Part shown: positions 38,973 to 48,046 of the stretch, piece by piece | Numbering within the stretch: position 1 is the first letter of the stretch | Layout: each line of letters opens with the position of its first letter | From: a virus | IMG/VR virus record: IMGVR_UViG_3300005593_000003 | Location: 1 to 59,742 of that record | Direction: 5' to 3' (one strand) | Length of the DNA: 59,742 bases | Notes under the pieces: generated by a model | What the model saw: the letters and a program-made list of their open reading frames with translations, nothing else | The model's database searches: none | Told to the model about the DNA's origin: nothing | Program-made: the position numbers and the translations under genes

Positions 38973-39002
38973 ATTCACTACTGACTGACTATGTGGTAGA
39001 AT
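38973..39002 (+). promoter_or_regulatory. Tail-fibre operon promoter with operator site 14
   Basis: TATTCA-CTAC-TGACTG (38972-38987) keeps the right half and spacer of the operator. TAGAAT (38997-39002) is a likely -10. The left half is degenerate. The leader is about 35 nt to the ATG at 39042. Confidence 0.55.
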
Positions 39003-39041
39003 GACCGCGTAGCTACTCCCAACACAGCAGAGGAATGTTCC

Positions 39042-39404
39042 ATGCCCGTAAACTACAACGTCGCCGTGAAGACGGCACGCATCACTGCCACCCGCGACTA
39101 CTTCGCTAACGGCACCCTCGAAATCCAAGACAGCGGCGGCACTGCACTGGCGACCTTTGATCTCACAGCCTCGGGCGGCACAGTCGCTTCGGACACCTGG
39201 ACCCTGACCTTCGACGCCAACACCGTGTCGGCCGCCAACTCCGGCATCGCAGCCAAGGCTGTGATCAAAAGCTCCGGCGGTTCCGCGCATATCACGGGCC
39301 TCTCGGTCGGTGAATCCGGCGCCGACGTCATCGTGGACAACACCGACATCAACAGCGGTCAGGACGTCACGATGAACTCCGCTTCGATCCAGCACGCAGC
39401 CTAA
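39042..39404 (+). CDS. Beta-rich structural protein (120 aa)
   Basis: Not recognised with certainty. The sequence is rich in Thr, Ser, Ala and Gly with regular strand spacing (Ala-Arg-Ile-Thr-Ala-Thr, Thr-Leu-Glu-Ile, Ala-Thr-Phe-Asp-Leu-Thr) and a C-terminal Gly-Ala-Asp-Val-Ile-Val-Asp-Asn-Thr. It has no Cys or Trp-rich core and no signal peptide. Composition and position before the tail fibre suggest a virion decoration or fibre-base protein. It starts a transcription unit with operator site 14. AGAGGA precedes the start. Confidence 0.6.
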   Translation: MPVNYNVAVKTARITATRDYFANGTLEIQDSGGTALATFDLTASGGTVASDTWTLTFDANTVSAANSGIAAKAVIKSSGGSAHITGLSVGESGADVIVDNTDINSGQDVTMNSASIQHAA

Positions 39405-39431
39405 TCGCGCCCCTGAGCGCAGGAGAAGTTC

Positions 39432-42400
39432 ATGGTAAAGTTCGTCAACCGAGCGATGATGACAACCCACACGACAGGGACCGGCAATGTCACGTTGCTG
39501 GCCGCTGTTGATGGCTATCATGACTTCGATTCAGCTGGCGTAGGGAACGGCGATGTCGTTCCCTACACAATCGAGGATGGCGATCAGTTCGAGATCGGCC
39601 AGGGCGTCTACAACAACGCCACCAAAGTCCTCACTCGGATCGTTGAGCAAAGCTCAAACAACGACGCCAAGATCAATCTCAGCGGCGACGCGCGGGTCTA
39701 TGTCACTCTGCGGGCTTCTGACGTTGACGATCTGCAAACTCAGATCGACGGCAAATCAGCCTCCGGCCACGGTCATTCGATCAGCGATGTCTCGGGCTTG
39801 CAGGCTGCTTTGGATGGCAAAGCGACCTCCGCACAGGGCGCCAAAGCCGACAGTGCCGTGCAGCCCCAGGCAGGCCACGGTCTGTATCCCAATGCCGATA
39901 AGACGAAGCTTGCCGGCATTGCGACAAACGCCACCAAGAACGCCACAGACGCGCAGCTGCGGGATCGTAGCACCCATACCGGTTCGCAACCGATTTCCAC
40001 TGTCTCAGGTCTGCAAAGCGCCCTGAACGACAAGCTTGATGCGAATGCGGCCGCCGTATCCGCCGACAAGCTCACAACACCGCGTTCAATCGCACTGAGC
40101 GGTGACGTGTCTGGCTCGACGTCTTTTGATGGCTCGGGCAATGTGACCATTACCGCGACCGTTGCAAACAACAGCCATACGCACACCATCGCCAACATCG
40201 GCGGGCTGCAAAACGCCCTCGATGGCAAAGCGACCGCGGCTCAGGGTGCCAAAGCTGACGCTGCCATTCCCGTATCGGAAAAGGGCGCTCTCAACGGCGT
40301 CGCAGAGCTGGATGGCACAGGCAAGGTGCCCGCATCCCAGCTGCCCTCCTATGTCGATGACGTGCTGGAATATGCCAACCGCGCAAGCTTCCCCGCCTCG
40401 GGCCGGGATGGCACGCTCTACATCGACGAAGCTGAAGGCGATGTCTATCGCTGGACAGGCTCTGCCTATATCCAGATCAATGACGCCGTGTCTTCTGCCG
40501 ATCAAGCGACCAAGCTTGCGACGGCGCGCACAATCTCCCTGTCCGGTGATGCAACAGGTTCGGTGAGCTTTGACGGCTCCGCGAACAAGACCCTGAACGT
40601 CACCGTCAAGGACAACAGCCATAACCATACGATCGCCAATGTGGATGGTCTTCAGACGGCGCTGGATAGTAAGCTTGCAGCGAGCGCGAATGCGGTATCT
40701 GCGTCGAAGCTTTCCAGTGCTCGCACGATCTCCCTTGGGGGCGATCTCACTGGCTCCACATCTTTCGATGGTTCGGGCAATGTGACGATCAACGCATCGG
40801 TGAAAGATGACAGTCACAGTCACATCATTGGCAACATTGATGGTCTCCAAACAGCGCTGGACGGAAAAGAGGCGGAAAGAACGCCGGGCGAGCCTCATAG
40901 CAACTTGGGCACTCCAAGCGTGCGTGAGATGGCCCTGTTCGATGCACAGTTTAACAACAAGATCGACTTCTACGACCCGAACCTGTTCTGGATCGAGACA
41001 TCCAACGATGGCGTCAGCTGGACTGAGACAGCGGACAGTGAAACGCACAAGCGCCGCTTGGTTGGCGGTGACGGTAGCGCGAGCATTGTAATTCCGCACG
41101 GCACTCCGTTCTATCGTATTCGCATGAAGGCTAAGGACTACGTTTACCTGAATGCAGTCTATTTCTACTGGTCCGGCAGTGGGAATACCACAAAGGTCAA
41201 GATCCAAAAGAAACACAAGAACTCGGCCGCATGGCAGGCGCACACCAATTCAGAGAAGGCGGTAGGCTCCTGGCCTGGACATCTTTACCTGTCGCACCCG
41301 ACAATCCCGTGGCACCCGAACTCTGATACGACCCATCTTCAAGAGGTGGCAGTCGTGTTTGAGCCTAACTGGGGCTCGCAGGGAAATGCTATTTCACTGT
41401 ACCGCATGCAGTGGTGGGGCGGGTATCCTGCCGGGCGTCGTAATGTCTATTCGACGGATGAACATGCCAACGTCAGCTTTCCGGCTGACATTTCCGCTGC
41501 GAACTTGAATGTGAGCAATTGGGACACGGCCTATAGCTGGGGCGACCATGCTACTGAGGGATACCTCAAGTCTGTTTCCTGGGGGCAAATTGCAGGCAAA
41601 CCCGGCACGTTTAGTCCGTCTGCTCATAGTCACCCGCTGAGCGAGATCGACAATCTCTCCATTCAGGCAGAATCTGTTCAGATCGACACCAGCCATGGGT
41701 ATATTCAGCTGGGTCCAAAGAACGGCTCTTACTGCCATGTATATACCGACCGCCCGAGCTTCTATTTCAATAAGGAATTGCAGGTTCTTGGTAAGCAGGT
41801 TTTCCATACCGGCTATCATCCCAATGCTGACAAGCTGACCACAGCCCGCACCATTTCCCTGTCAGGCGATGCCAGCGGCTCTGTCAGCTTTGACGGCTCG
41901 GGCAACGTCACTTTGCCAGTGACTATCGCGAACAACAGTCACTCCCACACCATTGCAAACATCAGCGGGCTGCAAACTGCCCTTGATGACAAGCTGGCGG
42001 CGAGTGCCAACGCGGTATCCGCATCGAAGCTTTCCAGCGCCCGCACCATCAGTCTTTCTGGCGATGCCTCTGGGTCCGTATCCTTCGACGGATCTTCGAA
42101 CGTCTCGATCAATGTCAATGTCGCTGATGACAGTCACAACCACACGATTGCAAACATCGACGGCTTACAGGACGAGCTGAACTCAATCGACTACCCGTGG
42201 CTGTCGCAAAATCCCTACAGCTATGATGGGTCCACGCATTACTGGTACTTGAAGATCGCCAAAGCCGACGCGGGCAGACATGGCCTTATTGAGTATTATG
42301 TCAGCGATGATGTGAACTACCCAAACAGCTCTCACGGCTATATTCGCTTTTCCCACTGGAACAATAGTACCGTATCCGTGCGTCACACGCAGGTTTGGGG

Positions 42401-43088
42401 TGACACACAACAGGGCATTGAGGTTTTTGTAGACAACAGCGACAATCTCTGGGTTCGCTGTCCGGGGATCGACTGGGGCGGGGCGGTGTTTAACTACCGC
42501 CTCCTTCGCGGCAATATCACAATGGAGAATACCCGGCAGCAGGCCGCGCCCGCTGCTGTTTGGGAAATCCCAGAAGTGGGTCGGGGGTATCGTTTCAACC
42601 GCGGTGATGTGACGGCCGGACCGGTCAACACCTATGACTTCAACACCCATCTTGGGAGAACCATTAAGGCAGGTCCAAACACCGTCTTTCACGATGGCTA
42701 CCACCCCAATGCGGACAGGCTGACAACAGCCCGTACCATCTCCCTGTCTGGTGATCTGACTGGCTCTGCAACCTTCGACGGCTCTAGCAACGTCACCATC
42801 TCTGCATCGGTCAAGGATGACAGCCACAATCACACGATCGCCAACGTCGATGGTTTGCAGACCGCCCTGAATGGCAAGGCAAGCTCAAGCCAGGGCTCCA
42901 AAGCAGACACGGCCTACGGCTGGGGCAATCACGCCTCTGCTGGCTACCTCACAACTGTCCCCTTTGCCTCGCAGGCAGAGGTCGATGCAGGAACAATCAA
43001 CAACAAGGCCGTCGCCCCAGACACGCTCAAGCAGCGTCTGTCAAAGGTTGGCAGCTCATACGCCCGTCAAATGGCATTTGGAGGCTAA
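39432..43088 (+). CDS. Tail fibre protein with repeated modules and HxH motifs (1218 aa)
   Basis: A probable receptor-binding fibre. It is built from about six copies of a 50-residue module: Thr-Ala-Arg-Thr-Ile-Ser-Leu-Ser-Gly-Asp, Ser-Phe-Asp-Gly-Ser, then Asp-Ser-His-Asn-His-Thr-Ile-Ala-Asn and Gly-Leu-Gln-Thr-Ala-Leu-Asp. His-x-His occurs eight times. In T4 gp37 such motifs are known to bind iron inside a trimeric needle, so a metal-stabilised trimer is likely. Two unique domains interrupt the repeats (about residues 480-700 and 915-1080) and may bind receptor sugars. The last 60 residues could be the tip. Confidence 0.8.
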   Translation: MVKFVNRAMMTTHTTGTGNVTLLAAVDGYHDFDSAGVGNGDVVPYTIEDGDQFEIGQGVYNNATKVLTRIVEQSSNNDAKINLSGDARVYVTLRASDVDDLQTQIDGKSASGHGHSISDVSGLQAALDGKATSAQGAKADSAVQPQAGHGLYPNADKTKLAGIATNATKNATDAQLRDRSTHTGSQPISTVSGLQSALNDKLDANAAAVSADKLTTPRSIALSGDVSGSTSFDGSGNVTITATVANNSHTHTIANIGGLQNALDGKATAAQGAKADAAIPVSEKGALNGVAELDGTGKVPASQLPSYVDDVLEYANRASFPASGRDGTLYIDEAEGDVYRWTGSAYIQINDAVSSADQATKLATARTISLSGDATGSVSFDGSANKTLNVTVKDNSHNHTIANVDGLQTALDSKLAASANAVSASKLSSARTISLGGDLTGSTSFDGSGNVTINASVKDDSHSHIIGNIDGLQTALDGKEAERTPGEPHSNLGTPSVREMALFDAQFNNKIDFYDPNLFWIETSNDGVSWTETADSETHKRRLVGGDGSASIVIPHGTPFYRIRMKAKDYVYLNAVYFYWSGSGNTTKVKIQKKHKNSAAWQAHTNSEKAVGSWPGHLYLSHPTIPWHPNSDTTHLQEVAVVFEPNWGSQGNAISLYRMQWWGGYPAGRRNVYSTDEHANVSFPADISAANLNVSNWDTAYSWGDHATEGYLKSVSWGQIAGKPGTFSPSAHSHPLSEIDNLSIQAESVQIDTSHGYIQLGPKNGSYCHVYTDRPSFYFNKELQVLGKQVFHTGYHPNADKLTTARTISLSGDASGSVSFDGSGNVTLPVTIANNSHSHTIANISGLQTALDDKLAASANAVSASKLSSARTISLSGDASGSVSFDGSSNVSINVNVADDSHNHTIANIDGLQDELNSIDYPWLSQNPYSYDGSTHYWYLKIAKADAGRHGLIEYYVSDDVNYPNSSHGYIRFSHWNNSTVSVRHTQVWGDTQQGIEVFVDNSDNLWVRCPGIDWGGAVFNYRLLRGNITMENTRQQAAPAAVWEIPEVGRGYRFNRGDVTAGPVNTYDFNTHLGRTIKAGPNTVFHDGYHPNADRLTTARTISLSGDLTGSATFDGSSNVTISASVKDDSHNHTIANVDGLQTALNGKASSSQGSKADTAYGWGNHASAGYLTTVPFASQAEVDAGTINNKAVAPDTLKQRLSKVGSSYARQMAFGG

Positions 43089-43091
43089 AAC

Positions 43092-44441
43092 ATGGCAGAT
43101 ACATTCTTGGAAATCTTCAATGGCACGTTGGATTTTACCAACATGTCCGATGACAATGAGCATACCGTTTTAACAACGGATGCCAATACGGCCTATGTCA
43201 TCAAGGATGTCTACGCGGCTCCAGAAGGAAAAACGGCAGTCCCTCTCGCATTGGAGGTCAATGGCTTCAACATTGGTGCTGTGCAGAACGCAACGGGGGC
43301 TGAAATTATTCCGCCAAACAGTGTCTTGAAAGTAACAGACCCCTCGCGGGGTTATCCTCAGACCTGCGAGGAGATAATCCTTACATCATACACAGGCACA
43401 TTCGACAGTGTTAAAAGAAGTTTCATTTCCGTGGACGGCGAAGCAAAGGAAATAAGCTCTGTATCGCAGAACATCGGGGGTAACTTCTCCGACGCCGCCC
43501 AAACATCGGCGCGCGTAAACGACAAGATCGTGACATCACCTGATGGTAGCATGGTCTGGCATATTTTGGATGATGGAAACAACGATACAGACTTGTATCA
43601 ATACACGGCATCAGGTCGTCAACAGTATGCTGGAACAGAGAATCCCACAGCGGTGAATGATCGCTACGTCGCTAGAGTGGATAGTGATGATCTTTATCTG
43701 TCCGACTATGTAGCTGGTGAAATCGGTCTAATCCGCTATGCAGAGAAACACGGGAAGAACTCTTCGGCGAGCGCAGAGTTTGATAGTACACCTTGGGATG
43801 CGGGAAACTATAACCCGCAGCTCGCCCTGTCCCCAGGCGTAGAGCCATATGTCGCATATCGTTCGCGCGAAAACTCTTATGGCTGGGAGCTAATCATTCC
43901 CGGAAGGCAGGGGGATTTCAGTCATACATCCTTCGTATTTCCAGAGACCGTCAACGATAACATCGAAGCCGGAGCGTTTTGCTGTAAACCCGAAGGATCT
44001 GTGATTTACTTTGGGGGTAAGAATAACGCTGTCCTCACTATTTACAAAGCCATAAATGTCGCGCAAACGGACAGTTTGACACCTGCAATCGAACGGGTGA
44101 TCGTCATAGATCAGACAGCAACGCCCGAAGAGTACCAGGGGCTTGCTGAGAATGATTTCAAATTCGGCACTCCCGTGCCGCTTTCTCCAAATCGCCTCCT
44201 CGTCCCCCTCTCCGATGAGAGCAGCGGGCGTGTTCGGTATTACTCTTACGATATTACTTTGAACGTGTGGCGACTAATAGCTGATCTTGGAGAGGTAACG
44301 ATTGCCAATACACGCAGTCGCCTCATGTCGGCATGCCAGGTAAACGTCGCCTCCAAAACAGAAAGCCAAATCAACGCTAATGAACCAGATCTTCTGGCGT
44401 CCACGCGCGTGCGCATGGTTGGTATAAAAGTTGAACAATAA
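43092..44441 (+). CDS. Tail-associated beta-rich protein (449 aa)
   Basis: Family unknown. It has no helix-rich region and alternates short strands with Gly/Asn/Asp turns. Blocks such as Trp-His-Ile-Leu-Asp-Asp-Gly, Asp-Leu-Tyr-Gln-Tyr and Arg-Val-Arg-Tyr-Tyr-Ser-Tyr-Asp recur and suggest a beta-propeller. That would suit sugar binding or host attachment. The DNA is visibly more AT-rich than the tail genes before it, so it may have been acquired separately. Four bases separate it from the fibre gene, so it is in the same operon. Confidence 0.6.
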   Translation: MADTFLEIFNGTLDFTNMSDDNEHTVLTTDANTAYVIKDVYAAPEGKTAVPLALEVNGFNIGAVQNATGAEIIPPNSVLKVTDPSRGYPQTCEEIILTSYTGTFDSVKRSFISVDGEAKEISSVSQNIGGNFSDAAQTSARVNDKIVTSPDGSMVWHILDDGNNDTDLYQYTASGRQQYAGTENPTAVNDRYVARVDSDDLYLSDYVAGEIGLIRYAEKHGKNSSASAEFDSTPWDAGNYNPQLALSPGVEPYVAYRSRENSYGWELIIPGRQGDFSHTSFVFPETVNDNIEAGAFCCKPEGSVIYFGGKNNAVLTIYKAINVAQTDSLTPAIERVIVIDQTATPEEYQGLAENDFKFGTPVPLSPNRLLVPLSDESSGRVRYYSYDITLNVWRLIADLGEVTIANTRSRLMSACQVNVASKTESQINANEPDLLASTRVRMVGIKVEQ

Positions 44442-44453
44442 GGAAACAAGAAA

Positions 44454-44735
44454 ATGCTAAACAGCACAGCAGCGACCGCGGGAGGGGCTAATCCCAAAAC
44501 CATCTCCGCGTATGAGCCTGAAAGCAATTATGTTGTCATTTACAAAGTACCAAATGGCCGAAAGTTCTCCGGGCATCTCCTTGCCGGTTCCACCAGTGCC
44601 GTCTCGTGGTTCGAGGTGAATAGGAAAACAATCAAGCTAGGTGTAGGGGCTACTGTGCCGGTATCACTATTCCCGGGAGATACGATAAGTGCCGCTAATA
44701 GCGGCGGTCTGGTTGGAGTTGAAACAGATGCCTAA
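44454..44735 (+). CDS. Hypothetical protein (93 aa)
   Basis: Unknown. It is beta-like with Thr/Ser/Gly repeats, a Tyr-Val-Val-Ile-Tyr-Lys strand near residue 25 and a Gly-Ala-Thr-Val-Pro-Val-Ser-Leu-Phe-Pro-Gly-Asp segment near the end. AAGGAAACAAG precedes the start. Its stop overlaps the next ATG by 8 bp. Position and composition suggest a fibre-associated cap or chaperone, but nothing proves it. Confidence 0.55.
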   Translation: MLNSTAATAGGANPKTISAYEPESNYVVIYKVPNGRKFSGHLLAGSTSAVSWFEVNRKTIKLGVGATVPVSLFPGDTISAANSGGLVGVETDA

Positions 44736-45195
44736 TATCACTGTGAAAAGCGATCTTTCAGTTCATGTCCTGTCCGATGATGAAAGTCGAGAGTTCAGTC
44801 TTGCCGCATATGATCCTGAGACCCAAGAGCCTTTCCGATCAAAGCCAGAGGCCCTGGCATGCGCTAGACGACTGATGAAAGACTCTAGGGTCTGGCGACA
44901 AGTCGCGGCTTCGAAGCCAAAGATGCTTCGCCGCCTGTCGCCTGTGGAGTTCAAAATGGCATTCACCATCTCTGAGCGCGTAGAGATCGCTAATATTCGT
45001 GCGAGTGAAGCCCCGGAGGATGTCCAGGCTAAGCAGGTGCTTGATCTGTGGTACGAGGTTCTTGACGACCCGCGCCTTACATTCGTTGATCTGAATCTCC
45101 CTTCAATCCAAGAAGGGTTGGATTTCCTTGAGACTATCGGCGTGCTAACCCCGGGGCGCAAGGAGACTATTATGGCAACCGAAAGCGCCGCTTGA
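44728..45195 (+). CDS. Hypothetical protein (155 aa), possible fibre chaperone
   Basis: Unknown. The start at 44728 (MPNITVKSDLSVHVL) is preferred over an earlier in-frame ATG at 44689 inside the previous gene. The first 40 residues are strand-like and the rest is helical and charged (Lys-Met-Leu-Arg-Arg-Leu-Ser-Pro-Val-Glu-Phe-Lys). A helical protein next to fibre genes often works as an assembly factor. It overlaps the previous gene by 8 bp and lies 6 bp before the next one. Confidence 0.55.
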   Translation: MPNITVKSDLSVHVLSDDESREFSLAAYDPETQEPFRSKPEALACARRLMKDSRVWRQVAASKPKMLRRLSPVEFKMAFTISERVEIANIRASEAPEDVQAKQVLDLWYEVLDDPRLTFVDLNLPSIQEGLDFLETIGVLTPGRKETIMATESAA

Positions 45196-45201
45196 TTTCA
45201 C

Positions 45202-45537
45202 ATGTTCACAAAAAGCGGCGAAGAATGGTTAGTCCTCAAGCCTATTGATTGGGGCTTGGGGCGCAAACATACCGAGCATCGGGTGACAGTCCCAAATGGC
45301 TTTCCGTTCGAAAGTAGTGTACCATGGTGGGCAACATGGTTTCTCGATCCTGACGACCCTAATTTCCTGCTGGCGGCTGCTGTGCATGATTGGTTGCTGG
45401 AGAACGGATACCGCAGAGCCTTTGCGGACAGTCAGTGGTATGAAGCCGCCCTCTCTGTGAAAGCGCCGAAGTTCAAACGCGAGGTTGCATACACTCTCAT
45501 GGTTATCCGTAGCAGATTTGTTGGCCTAAAGAAGTAA
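45202..45537 (+). CDS. DUF1353-like protein (111 aa)
   Basis: It resembles the DUF1353 family of phage proteins. The pattern Val-Pro-Asn-Gly-Phe-Pro, then Ala-Ala-Ala-Val-His-Asp-Trp-Leu-Leu-Glu-Asn-Gly-Tyr with the conserved His-Asp-Trp-Leu (about residues 71-74), and a later Arg-Ala-Phe-Ala-Asp segment are typical. The function of the family is not established; it is often found near tail or lysis genes. The ribosome site before the ATG is weak. Confidence 0.7.
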   Translation: MFTKSGEEWLVLKPIDWGLGRKHTEHRVTVPNGFPFESSVPWWATWFLDPDDPNFLLAAAVHDWLLENGYRRAFADSQWYEAALSVKAPKFKREVAYTLMVIRSRFVGLKK

Positions 45538-45551
45538 GTCAGTGCTGGGTT
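45536..45551. promoter_or_regulatory. Operator-like sequence, site 15 (degenerate right half)
   Basis: AAGTCA-GTGC-TGGGTT overlaps the stop of the DUF1353-like gene and the GTG at 45542 of the repeat protein. TATTC follows. Only the left half is intact. Confidence 0.4.
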
Positions 45552-48037
45552 TATTCGTCATAAGCGGCGCCCCACTTGCGGACGATGGCGATCTTCCTGA
45601 GATCGAAACCTCCTTCTCTGTTCGGGAAGGGGGTTTTGACTTTGCGTCCATGAGTGCCGCCGTCGAAGTGACGGGTAGCCTCAGCCGTCGCGAGATCGGC
45701 AAGGACAGTGCAGTAGCCTCGGGCGAGATCGAAGCTGCGGTGCAGATGGCCCCGGCTGAGACGGGATGGGATGCCGCGCTCTTGAATGGCGAAGTCGAGA
45801 TCGAAACCTCCCTCGATACCCGCGAGCTTGCCAAAGACAGCGCCAACATCTCGACCAGCATGTCGGGCGAGGCGACTCTGCAAGTGCGCGAGGTAGGCAA
45901 GGATGATCTGACTTTTGCCGTTGGGGTTAATGTGGGCGCTTCTCTGAGCGCTTCGGGCGTTGGGGGCGACACTGGGTCAGCAAACGCAGCGGCGGGCATC
46001 AGCGGGGCGCTCAGCGCGTCTGAGAGTGCGTCCAAAGACGATTGGGCTGCAAGTGCGACTGTCGAGATCGAAACGACACTCAGCACCACGGAATTGACCA
46101 AAGACAGCGCGAATGCCGACACAGACATTCGGGTCGCGACTGTCTTCACCGCGGAGGGTAGCGGTAAGGACGATGTAGATGGCGTCGTCGAAATCGACAT
46201 CATCTCGACCCTCCTCACGCAAGAGGGCGCGAAAGACATCGCGAGCCTGGTCGGTGCAATCGAAGTGCAGGGCGACTTGCAGGCGCAGAGCGCAGGTGGT
46301 GACGCTGTTCAGATCGACATCGGAGCGGGGGCGACCGCCGACTTCGCAATAATCGAGACAGGCGATGACGTCGGGCAGGGCGAGATGTCTGCCGAAATCA
46401 GCATCATTGCCGAGCTGCGCGATCAGGGCGCGGATAGCTACACGGGGCAGCTTCAAACCAGCGGTCTGATGGAGATGTTTGCCGCAGAGACAGGCACCGA
46501 CACTGCTGCGGGGATTGCGGAGGTCGAAGTGACCTTTGATTTGCTCTCTGCGGAAGCAGTAGGGCTTGATGGCGCAGACGTAATGGTCGGCGCTGTAGCA
46601 GGGGCGGTGCTTGCCTCAACTGAGCAGGGCGTTGATGCTGCCGCCGGTACTGCGCGTGTTGAAGTCGAAGCAACACAGACTGCGGTTGAGCGTGAGGGCG
46701 ACGATAGCGCCGCGGCAGATGCTGTGCTGCCGATCAAGGGCGCGATGAACCTGAGCGAGGTCTCCGTTGACGACTTTGAGGCTGATCTGAGCGTCAGTCT
46801 TGAGACGCTTGTATCGGCGCGCGAAGACGGGTTCGATGTGGCGCAAAGCCTTGTCGAGATCGAAGTTCAGTCCGATCTGGCAACACAAGAGGACTATAGC
46901 AGTGACAAAGCCTCGGGCCACGCGGGGGCTGTTGCCGGCGTTCGTCTGACCCTGAGTGAGACCTATGACCCTGACGTCCTAACGGCTGATGTTGAGGATT
47001 CGGTCTGCGAGGTCGAGTTTGACGTTCTTGAAAGCGGAGCTGATGTCGGCACGGGTGCGGTAAGCGTCGAGGTTAGTGCAGATCATGATCTGCGGGAAGA
47101 GGCGGGTAAAGACACAGCCCTGGCTCTCGTGCGCAGCGAAGTCACCGGGATGCTGGTCGCAGAGGGTCTGAACCCTGACATTGCAGATGGTGCCGCTGCT
47201 GTTGAGATCGCAGGTGACGTGCTTGCAGTCGAGATGGGTAAGGATACACTTGCGGCTGACATTGATCAGCTCGTCAAAGCCGCTGTTGAAGCGCGCGAAA
47301 GCGGCAAAGACCTGACCGATATTACAGTCAAGCCTGTGGTGCAGGCTGAGATTGAAGGGATCGAGTACGGCTACGAGACCGCCTCGGGAAGTGTCGGCGT
47401 TGCGATCGAAACTAGCCCATTTGCTCTGACCGAGAAGCCTGATCCCGACACCGCGCGCGCCGCAATAAGGGTTGAGGTCACAGGCAATGCAGGCACGCTC
47501 GAAGAGCCATACGGCCTCGACGGCATCGGCGTCATTGCAAGCACAGGTGTAGAGACAAACCTCAAGGGCCGGGAGCATTCGAAAGACATCGCCGACATCG
47601 AGGCAATGATTGCAATCGACATCAATGTCGCAGCTCCAGAAGAAGTGGGGCTCGATGGCGCGCAGGGTTCGGCTTCGATCGAGATCGAAACCGCCGTCGC
47701 AGCGGCCGAAGAGGGTGGTGACAGCGCGCAGGGCTTCGTGCAGGCGGGTATCACCGCCTCGTTGATGGTCGAGGGCGCTACGCAGGACGATCTAAGCGCA
47801 GACGCCAATGTTATCGTGCTGTCGCGCTTCATCGCCCAAGAGCAGCCTGAGAAGGATAGATTCAGGGCTCTGATGCTCGACCTCGTGTCCCTGCACAAAC
47901 GGGCCTATGTGATGCTGGGCGTGCCGGCCAAAGTGAACATCTTCGACGGCGAGCCTGTCAGTGTCGCGAACATCATCGGGCAGCCGCATGAGGCTGTGAA
48001 CATCAATCGAAAGCCCGCTGCCGCGGGGAGTGGATAA
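45542..48037 (+). CDS. Acidic 22-residue-repeat protein (831 aa)
   Basis: Not recognised. From about residue 19 to 755 the protein is about 33 tandem copies of a 22-residue unit with the pattern Glu-(Val/Ile)-x3-(Leu/Val/Phe)-x3-Glu-x-Gly-x-Asp-x-Ala, recurring as GKDSA, GGDSA, GLDGA. It is very acidic with a single visible Cys and almost no Trp, and has no signal peptide. Regular spacing suggests a beta-solenoid or a chain of hairpins with an acidic turn that might bind calcium. The last 75 residues differ (Arg-Phe-Arg-Ala-Leu-Met-Leu-Asp-Leu) and end in a basic segment. Position after the fibre genes suggests a long appendage. The GTG start lacks a good ribosome site. Confidence 0.7.
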   Translation: MLGLFVISGAPLADDGDLPEIETSFSVREGGFDFASMSAAVEVTGSLSRREIGKDSAVASGEIEAAVQMAPAETGWDAALLNGEVEIETSLDTRELAKDSANISTSMSGEATLQVREVGKDDLTFAVGVNVGASLSASGVGGDTGSANAAAGISGALSASESASKDDWAASATVEIETTLSTTELTKDSANADTDIRVATVFTAEGSGKDDVDGVVEIDIISTLLTQEGAKDIASLVGAIEVQGDLQAQSAGGDAVQIDIGAGATADFAIIETGDDVGQGEMSAEISIIAELRDQGADSYTGQLQTSGLMEMFAAETGTDTAAGIAEVEVTFDLLSAEAVGLDGADVMVGAVAGAVLASTEQGVDAAAGTARVEVEATQTAVEREGDDSAAADAVLPIKGAMNLSEVSVDDFEADLSVSLETLVSAREDGFDVAQSLVEIEVQSDLATQEDYSSDKASGHAGAVAGVRLTLSETYDPDVLTADVEDSVCEVEFDVLESGADVGTGAVSVEVSADHDLREEAGKDTALALVRSEVTGMLVAEGLNPDIADGAAAVEIAGDVLAVEMGKDTLAADIDQLVKAAVEARESGKDLTDITVKPVVQAEIEGIEYGYETASGSVGVAIETSPFALTEKPDPDTARAAIRVEVTGNAGTLEEPYGLDGIGVIASTGVETNLKGREHSKDIADIEAMIAIDINVAAPEEVGLDGAQGSASIEIETAVAAAEEGGDSAQGFVQAGITASLMVEGATQDDLSADANVIVLSRFIAQEQPEKDRFRALMLDLVSLHKRAYVMLGVPAKVNIFDGEPVSVANIIGQPHEAVNINRKPAAAGSG

Positions 48038-48046
48038 GAGGGCGAT

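Noticed and set aside
45542-48037. Repeat region as an assembly artefact or pseudogene
   Set aside because: The repeats differ at DNA level while keeping frame and motif over 2.5 kb, which an assembly error would not produce.
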